A stretch of 27,345 bases of DNA from Larix sibirica. Taxonomy: Eukaryota > Streptophyta > Pinopsida > Pinales > Pinaceae. A program made the position numbers and the translations under genes. The stretch covers positions 10,233 to 37,577 of the forward strand of contig NWUY0300012130.1 in assembly GCA_004151065.3 (NCBI GenBank), read 5' to 3'. Within the stretch, counting starts at the first letter, position 1; each line of letters starts with the position of its first letter. Positions 21,593 to 27,345 of this stretch are shown one piece after another. Under the pieces are notes generated by a model that had not been told where the DNA came from, did not search any database, and saw only the letters and a program-made list of their open reading frames with translations.

Positions 21593-22630
21593 CCATTTGG
21601 AAATGGTACCCATGGCCTCATGGTATAATTTTTTCCAAATTTGATCCCTTAGTGCAAAATTGCATTGTCTCTTACTAGGAAAAATACTAGTTTCTAAAAT
21701 AGTCGAATAAGAAGAGAAATGATCCATGGACCTACAGCAGAGACGAAATCCTAGAATTATTATGATGTTATGAATACAATGGATTCAATGATTTATTGAT
21801 CCAAGCCATGATCATCATTTTATGGCCAATTGCAGCTCGCCTCCTAGAGGCTTTTAGGGACACATGGTGAATCCCTGCTAAGGGGATATAATTTGAATCG
21901 GGAAACAAAACTAAGTTTTGTGAGCTCCTCCAATTGTTTTTTGTAGGGTTGGCATGGGAAAACTACCCACAATCTCATGGTTTAGGTATTTCCAAAGTTG
22001 ACCCCTTAGTGCAAAAATTACATTGTCTCTTACTAAGTGAAACCCTAGTTTCTAAAAGCATCAATAAATACAATATATGGGCCATGGAACCATAATATAA
22101 AGGAAACCATAGCATTACTACAGTTTCATGATTCCAATGGAGTTGACGGTTCATGGATCAAATACATGGTCATTATTTTATGGCCAATTGGAACTTGTCT
22201 ACTAGAGGATTTTAGGGGGACATCGTGAATCCCTGCTTGAGGCATATAATTCAAACCAGGTAGTAGAACTAAGTTCTGTGAGCTCCTGGAAGTGTGTTTG
22301 GGAAGGTTCGACATGTGTACACTACCCACAAGCTCATGGTTGAGGAATTTCCAAATTTGACCACTTAGTGCAAAAATTGCATTGTCTCTTACTGAGTGAC
22401 ACACTAGTTTCAGAAATCGTCCAACAAGATGAGCTTCGGGCCATGGAACCACAATATATAGGCACCCCTAGCATTATTCCCATGTCATGATTTCAACTAA
22501 GTTGATGATTCATGAATCTGAGCCATGGTAATCATTTTATGGCCAGTTGCAAATCACCTCCTAGAGGCTTTTAGGGATACATAGTGAATCACTTCCTAGG
22601 GCATAGAATCTGATCCAGGAAGAAAATTTC
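21593..22630. repeat. Tandem array of about 357-bp units, right part
   Basis: About three more units of the array interrupted by the long LTR. The landmark near GATCCCTTAG or GACCCCTTAG recurs at about 21653, 22000 and 22359, giving periods of 347 and 359. With the LTR removed, the step across the insertion is about 369. The last unit fades out near 22630, next to a gene relic. Units differ at roughly 15-25% of positions by eye. Confidence 0.85.
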
Positions 22631-22639
22631 TAGTACCAT

Positions 22640-22900
22640 GATCCATTGTTTCTTAAATTATTTTCCAAATCGCTAGGTGTATGCATCCATCCACACCAAT
22701 AAGACTATTACCTAAAGAGCTTGGAATTACTGCCAAATTCTACACCATGCTTGAAGTAACTCAAAAGGAAATGCTAAATTTGTATCCTCGAGCAATGCTT
22801 AATAGTATTTCCAAGAATATACCCCTAGTATTTGAAGTTGGGTATATATTGAATGGGAATAAATCCCTGGACCACTATGTGATTTGCAACACTTTCTGAA
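22640..22900 (+). pseudogene. Sacsin-like / NO VEIN-like gene fragment 1
   Basis: The segment opens with DPLFLKLFSKSLGV (22640-22681). This nearly repeats EPLFLKLFSKSLGV at 23194-23235; of the 42 bases five differ, all at third codon positions. Further on, SKNIPLVFEVGYI (from about 22807) resembles the repeated IPLVD-type segments of plant sacsin-like proteins. A stop and a frame change lie between the two parts. These large plant proteins carry repeated regions and a GHKL ATPase-like domain and belong to the family containing NO VEIN and sacsin-related proteins. The family call rests on recall of conserved motifs and is moderate; that the DNA was once coding is better supported. Confidence 0.4.
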
Positions 22901-23193
22901 TATTGCCTTAAACTACCACCTTCTGCAAGAGGTTTGATGTATTCACTTAGTGATTTCATTTCGTTCTTTATAAGAGGCCTTGGAGTAGTATATATTCCAA
23001 ATCTATTTCCTTTGAATGCTAAATTTCATGTCATTTTCCAGGGGTTGATAAAGGAGAATGCATTAATTCTTCTGCTGTAGTGGATCAAATATTTAAAAAA
23101 CAAGTATAAGCATTTAAATCTCCAGTCAAGTGTCTCCTATTTGATTTCATGAGTCATTGCCATTGATGTCTAATATTGTAAGTTTGGTGTCAT

Positions 23194-23517
23194 GAGCCAT
23201 TGTTTCTGAAATTATTCTCCAAATCTCTGGGTGTACCCAACAATCCACAACTAGAAGGGGTCCATCTAACTTTTGTCCTGCCCACATCAACAAGTAATGG
23301 GCCAAGATGACATTCCCCTTCTTGATGAGGCTTTCTATAGAAAAACCATGCATGAATTCAAGGATTCTCTTAAAAATGTGGAAGTGGTCACTGAGATTGG
23401 AAAAAGATGTGACATAATTTTTTATCATAATATTCAAATGCATCAAGATTTCAAAGCAATTACAAGGTTGGATTTAAGTATCTATAGGATTCAAAATGAA
23501 ATTCTTGTGAGAGTATA
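23194..23517 (+). pseudogene. Sacsin-like / NO VEIN-like gene fragment 2
   Basis: EPLFLKLFSKSLGVPNNPQL begins at 23194 and leads into a segment of the kind seen before HLxNFL in plant sacsin-like proteins. After a frame change, DDIPLLDEAFYRKTMHEFKD starts at 23306 and continues SLKNVEVVTEIGKRCDII. This fits the repeated IPLIDxxFYGxxIxxYKxELxxxGV...C pattern of that family well. The fragment ends at a TAG at 23516-23518. Parts that should lie far apart in the full protein are adjacent, so the relic is rearranged. The minus strand is also open here (99 codons), but the third-position differences favour the plus strand. No intact promoter or exon structure was found. Confidence 0.45.
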
Positions 23518-23599
23518 GTGTTACAAATTTGGATTTTAGATGATGGTTGGCATGACACAAATTCATGTGTTATCCATGATGTTGATGGGATTCCTGAAT

Positions 23600-23735
23600 C
23601 GAGGCCAAATTTCATGATGTTTAGATGGATCCCTTCTCTAACTATAAAACCACCTTCATCTACTAGGGGAATATTCTTGCAAAGACTGGTAAGCTCTTCG
23701 GGCCAGATGTAGTTATTTGTGGAGGAATAGTCCAA
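23600..23735 (-). pseudogene. Inverted sacsin-like fragment 3
   Basis: On the minus strand this reads YIWPEELTSLCKNIPLVDEG then GFIVREG. It is similar, at DNA and protein level, to the plus-strand fragment at about 22790-22855 (both have SxxKNIPLVxExGxI). The two are therefore inverted copies of one ancestral coding segment. The open frame continues to 23460 without a recognised motif. Fragment 2 lies between the inverted pair. Confidence 0.35.
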
Positions 23736-24182
23736 AAAATGCGTAGTGGTGATAAAAATGTGTAGTCATCATGATTCAACAAAGGAAGACAATGTAGACT
23801 AAACAAGTATGGAGCATTGATGATATCAAATTGCTACATATATTCTCCTTTTTTTCTAGACACACTCTTTGTATTACAGGGGGGATTTTCCATAGTAGGT
23901 TAAAGGGGAAATTTGTCGTAGTGGTGATCTAGAGATATCTTAGACACTTACCAACAATAAAAGCCATGCTTTATGGTAGTAAAAGCCAAGCTTTGCTTTA
24001 TGGCTAGTGTGTAAAATCTCCAACAATCAAGTTCTTAAAACTAAGGAGTTTTTTAGATCTTGCTTATTATATCATGTCGCATGGACCATTGGTATGGAGG
24101 ATTTCTATCATGCTAAGCTATAGAGAAAACATAACACGAAACAATAACAACACTTTTATTTCATTCATTCAATGATACATGC
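23736..24182. other. Unassigned stretch, nothing recognised
   Basis: No open frame of note. Two short near-copies of AAAAGCCAWGCTTT lie at about 23960-23990. A segment near 23880-23930 (GGGGGGATTTTCC ... GGGGAAATTTGTCGTAGTGG) has LTR-like composition but no defined ends. The stretch stops at the N at 24183. Confidence 0.5.
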
Positions 24183-24194
24183 NTAGTGTTATGT

Positions 24195-27150
24195 TTATAA
24201 GTCTTAGTTTAAGCCTAGAATATTAAGAATGGTAATGTGACTAAAAACGATAAGTAACTAAATCCTTGACCATATAAATTTACCTACCAAAGACCCTCCA
24301 CAAGATGGCATTAACTAAATCCTTTACGGAAAGGGGAGAAGTCAATATTAGTTGTAAGAGCCAAGATATGGCTAAAATCATCCTAAACTAGATGTCACTT
24401 TAGTATGGCAGCTACAACTAAAAATCTACATACATACTTATTAAAGAAATGGTACTACTACTATAATCTTTTGGGTGTAATAGGCATGGATAAGTCTCTC
24501 TCTATATATAGGAGTGCGAGACGTATGATTGTAAGTGATTAACCTTATATATACACCCTTATGAGAGAAGTCTACATATGTAAAGGATAGTGGAGAAACA
24601 TCCAATATATATATACGTAAATATTCATACACCACGAAAAGCTTTAGGAGGGACTATAATATCTTGTATGAGGAGTATGTTGAATGGATTTAACATACGA
24701 ATCAATTAATATTTAATTAAGTTAATACCCCTTTTTGACAAATGGATACTCTCAAAGTTTTCCACTAAAAAGAGAAAATGATTACTTATTGGAAAGTAAG
24801 TGTATATATATATATATATATATGAAATATTATCAAACAAAGAAATGCTAAAATTAGAAATACTGTACTTCAAAAGCAATTCATAAGCATGAAAAAAAAA
24901 GATTGAAGGGATCTACATAAACATACAATATAAATGGTGTAGTGAATATTTTATGGTTGTCGTGATAGTAGTCGAATGGGTATCAAGAAGACGAATGAGT
25001 GGTAACACATTTCTTAAAACTCATACCATACGATATTAAGAGTTGAAGAAACCTTTTCTTGTTTTAAACAAAGTCTTAAACACGTAATGGAGGCTGAGAG
25101 GAATTTTAGGAAGGATGTCTCCCTAGTGGAGCACTTCCATTTGCCATATGTCTCCTTGGTGTAATTGAACACCAACCAACAAATCATAGTGAATGGTTTG
25201 CTCAGCAACTCGGTGGAGAGCGCCATTTTTCAAACCTCTGCGTGAGTATAAGTCGTAAGTTCCACTTTGTTTTTGCGTTCATGTATAGTGTCCAACCATC
25301 TGTATGTTTGGGTAAAATGTGGTGGTTAGTATTGGTTGGGCAGAATAAAGAAACCGACTCTAGCATTCTAGTTTCCTCTACGCTCTGGGAAAAGAACTCT
25401 CGGTGGAGTTAATAGTATTTTATTGACACGTTTTTTGTTGTAATAATCCTTGTATAGTTTTCTTTCTAATTTTGTATGAACCTTGTAGGGCCAGTTCCGT
25501 TGAGGGTGGGGTTTTATTTTCTATAAATCTCTAATATGGTTCAGCTTTGCATTCGAGGAATTCGTAGAAAGATAACGTCCATATAAATTCCATTGAAGTC
25601 GCTTTCTGCCTTATTTTTCATTTTGCTATTATTTAAAGTCGCTGTGTGTCAAATAGGATTCCTAAATCGATCCCAATTGATGGATCTTTTATTCACTGCC
25701 ATCCATACGAGGTTTTACCTCTATAGAAAAACGGAATACAGGTTTTTAGCTTCCCTTATACTCCGCTGTTTAAAAATGTTGATAGGCTGAGAGTAGTACT
25801 CCGGGGGCTCAAATTCCTTTATTTTTACTCTATTAAAGATCTGCAGTGGTTTTATCTGGTTATGTTTATTTTGCTGTTTTTACACATTACTACCACGACC
25901 CTTTTTCTTAGGATGTCTACGTTTAAATGTTGCTTATTACCTATATAGTTTCGTATACAGAGATATGCTTATATTTATCATAAGCATGGACCTAACTCTT
26001 GAAAATGGTGAGTTTCTCTATGATAAGTGATCTCGGTATCATTTGAAGGGGGTCTCTTTAATTTAAAGTTATAGTAATTATAAGAAGGTTACCCTTAGTT
26101 CTTTTCCTAGATTTACTTCTTAGTAGTAAGTAACCCTAACACCTTCGACTAAATACCTAAAGGGAAGTCACCCTTAATATAGCTTCCAAACTCAAGGAAC
26201 TTTTAAATGTATGACTAATCGTAACACTTGTTATAGATATAAAGACTTTAAGAGTAAGAGCTAGTCTTTTCCAAGACATTCGAGTATTATTAGCATAAAG
26301 AGTTGTCTTTTTATTTGTATATTGAACATTTGTTTTGGTAGACTTCCGATGTATTTTGATGCAGTGTTTTTTGATATAGTATTGATGTACCTTGAGGGTG
26401 CCCTCTTCGAAAAGGGCCTTAGAGATAATACAATGTACTTGCTGCAACACCTTAGTTGCATAGATTGTAACCCTATACTTGAACATTAATAAAGATATGA
26501 CTATCCTTCCTTTTGTGTAGGTAGCCCGATATTCAGGTGAACCAAGTCAACTTTGTGTCTCTTTTGTGATTTGCAACTATGGTGTTTTCAAATTTAATTA
26601 GATTGATCACTTTGTCTTATAACTTTATGTATTTCGTATGTGTTCTTTTAAACATAGATGATCTTGTTTTTGTATATCAGTATGTATGCGAAAGAAGATA
26701 ATGACGACCTTGTGGTATTCCTGTAAATATGTCTCTTGATAAAGCCAACATTAAGTGGTGAGAGAATTCAAGAGTAAATCTAGTACTGTTATATTACAAA
26801 CTATGTTTTGACCCATACTTTTACTTTGGAGGAATGTACTGTAGATGCAAAAAGAAATAAAGAAATTAATACTACCTTTGTGTGGAAATTGGATAGGTTA
26901 AGAATTATAGAAAGGTTTATGTATGCCCCATATTTTATATTAAAGAGAAATTAGTGTGTTTCATATCTTAGCATAAATCATCCAGACAAAAGCATGTATG
27001 CGTCACAAGTGGAGTAATTACAACATCATGATGATTACATAACTCACGATTTTTGTGACATCATTTTATCATATAATTATTAAAAGGGATGAATTTGTCA
27101 ATCAAATATTTTCGCAATAATTAATATTAGCATTTATTACTGTATGGAAA
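24195..27150 (+). mobile_element. Second copy of the 3' 2.95 kb of the long LTR
   Basis: Nearly identical to 18597-21551. It starts 11 bases after an N (24183) at the same internal point where copy 1 begins after its own N (18596). It ends at NN (27151-27152), 36 bases short of the LTR terminus seen at 21587. The 5' 2.45 kb of the LTR is missing. It is either a second, truncated LTR insertion or a repeat contig placed twice in the assembly. Confidence 0.8.
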
Positions 27151-27152
27151 NN

Positions 27153-27345
27153 CCGGTAAATTCTCATAGGAATAATATTTTTATAGATTCTTGTAAATTA
27201 CCTATTTTAGTATTAGAAGAACCTTGATTCAGTATTATGCTAGAACTTTGTAATCGTGGGTATTGCTAGTACTGACTACCTTGTAAAGGATTTCCTTGAT
27301 GAGAGGAACCGTGAGAAAGGAAATTATGGCAATGTCTAAATTGCA
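27153..27345. other. Unassigned end segment
   Basis: This follows the NN gap and does not continue the long LTR. No gene, element end or repeat was recognised. Confidence 0.5.

Noticed and set aside
21503-22452. Minus-strand frames in the 357-bp units sharing a repeated peptide pattern
   Set aside because: The units have different lengths not divisible by three, and stops break the frame between units; the shared peptide follows from shared DNA.

Overview
The window reads as intergenic, repeat-derived DNA from a seed plant with a large genome. A gymnosperm is my best guess, but the sequence alone does not prove it. It is AT-rich. I found no intact gene, no bacterial-style operon and no long open frame; most open frames over 60 codons begin at TTG or sit inside repeats. 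What can be recognised is a stack of old, broken and nested transposable elements, two gene relics, and several tandem repeats.

Layout. 1-2700: a palindromic dinucleotide repeat, then featureless AT-rich DNA. 2700-3850: a less AT-rich island with two exon-like stretches, a 166-bp TA-flanked MITE and a 67-bp tandem duplication. 4440-4846: two LTR fragments of different families joined at an N. 4847-7465: nothing recognised. 7466-7572: a tRNA-related SINE candidate. 7979-9915: the 3' half of a minus-strand Ty1/copia element (reverse transcriptase with YVDD, then RNase H). 9916-10739: one end of a CACTA transposon that interrupts the copia pol, with about 20 regularly spaced palindromic 10-mers. 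10955-13879: two diverged direct repeats (about 727 bp, probably LTRs) around a minus-strand Ty3/gypsy gag-protease remnant. 14935-15332: polypurine tract and 3' LTR of a plus-strand retroelement. 15380-22630: about five tandem units of about 357 bp, split by a 5448-bp element (16140-21587) that looks like a single very long solo LTR with a 5-bp target duplication. 22640-23735: broken fragments resembling plant sacsin-like/NO VEIN-like proteins. 24195-27150: a nearly identical second copy of the 3' 2.95 kb of the long LTR, bounded by Ns.

Nothing here works together as a living pathway. The best leads are the palindromic array in the CACTA end, the long solo LTR with its clean empty site, the sacsin-like relic whose repeated motif differs only at third codon positions, and the N-bounded 2.95-kb duplication, which may be an assembly product. 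I did not find a convincing new functional system.
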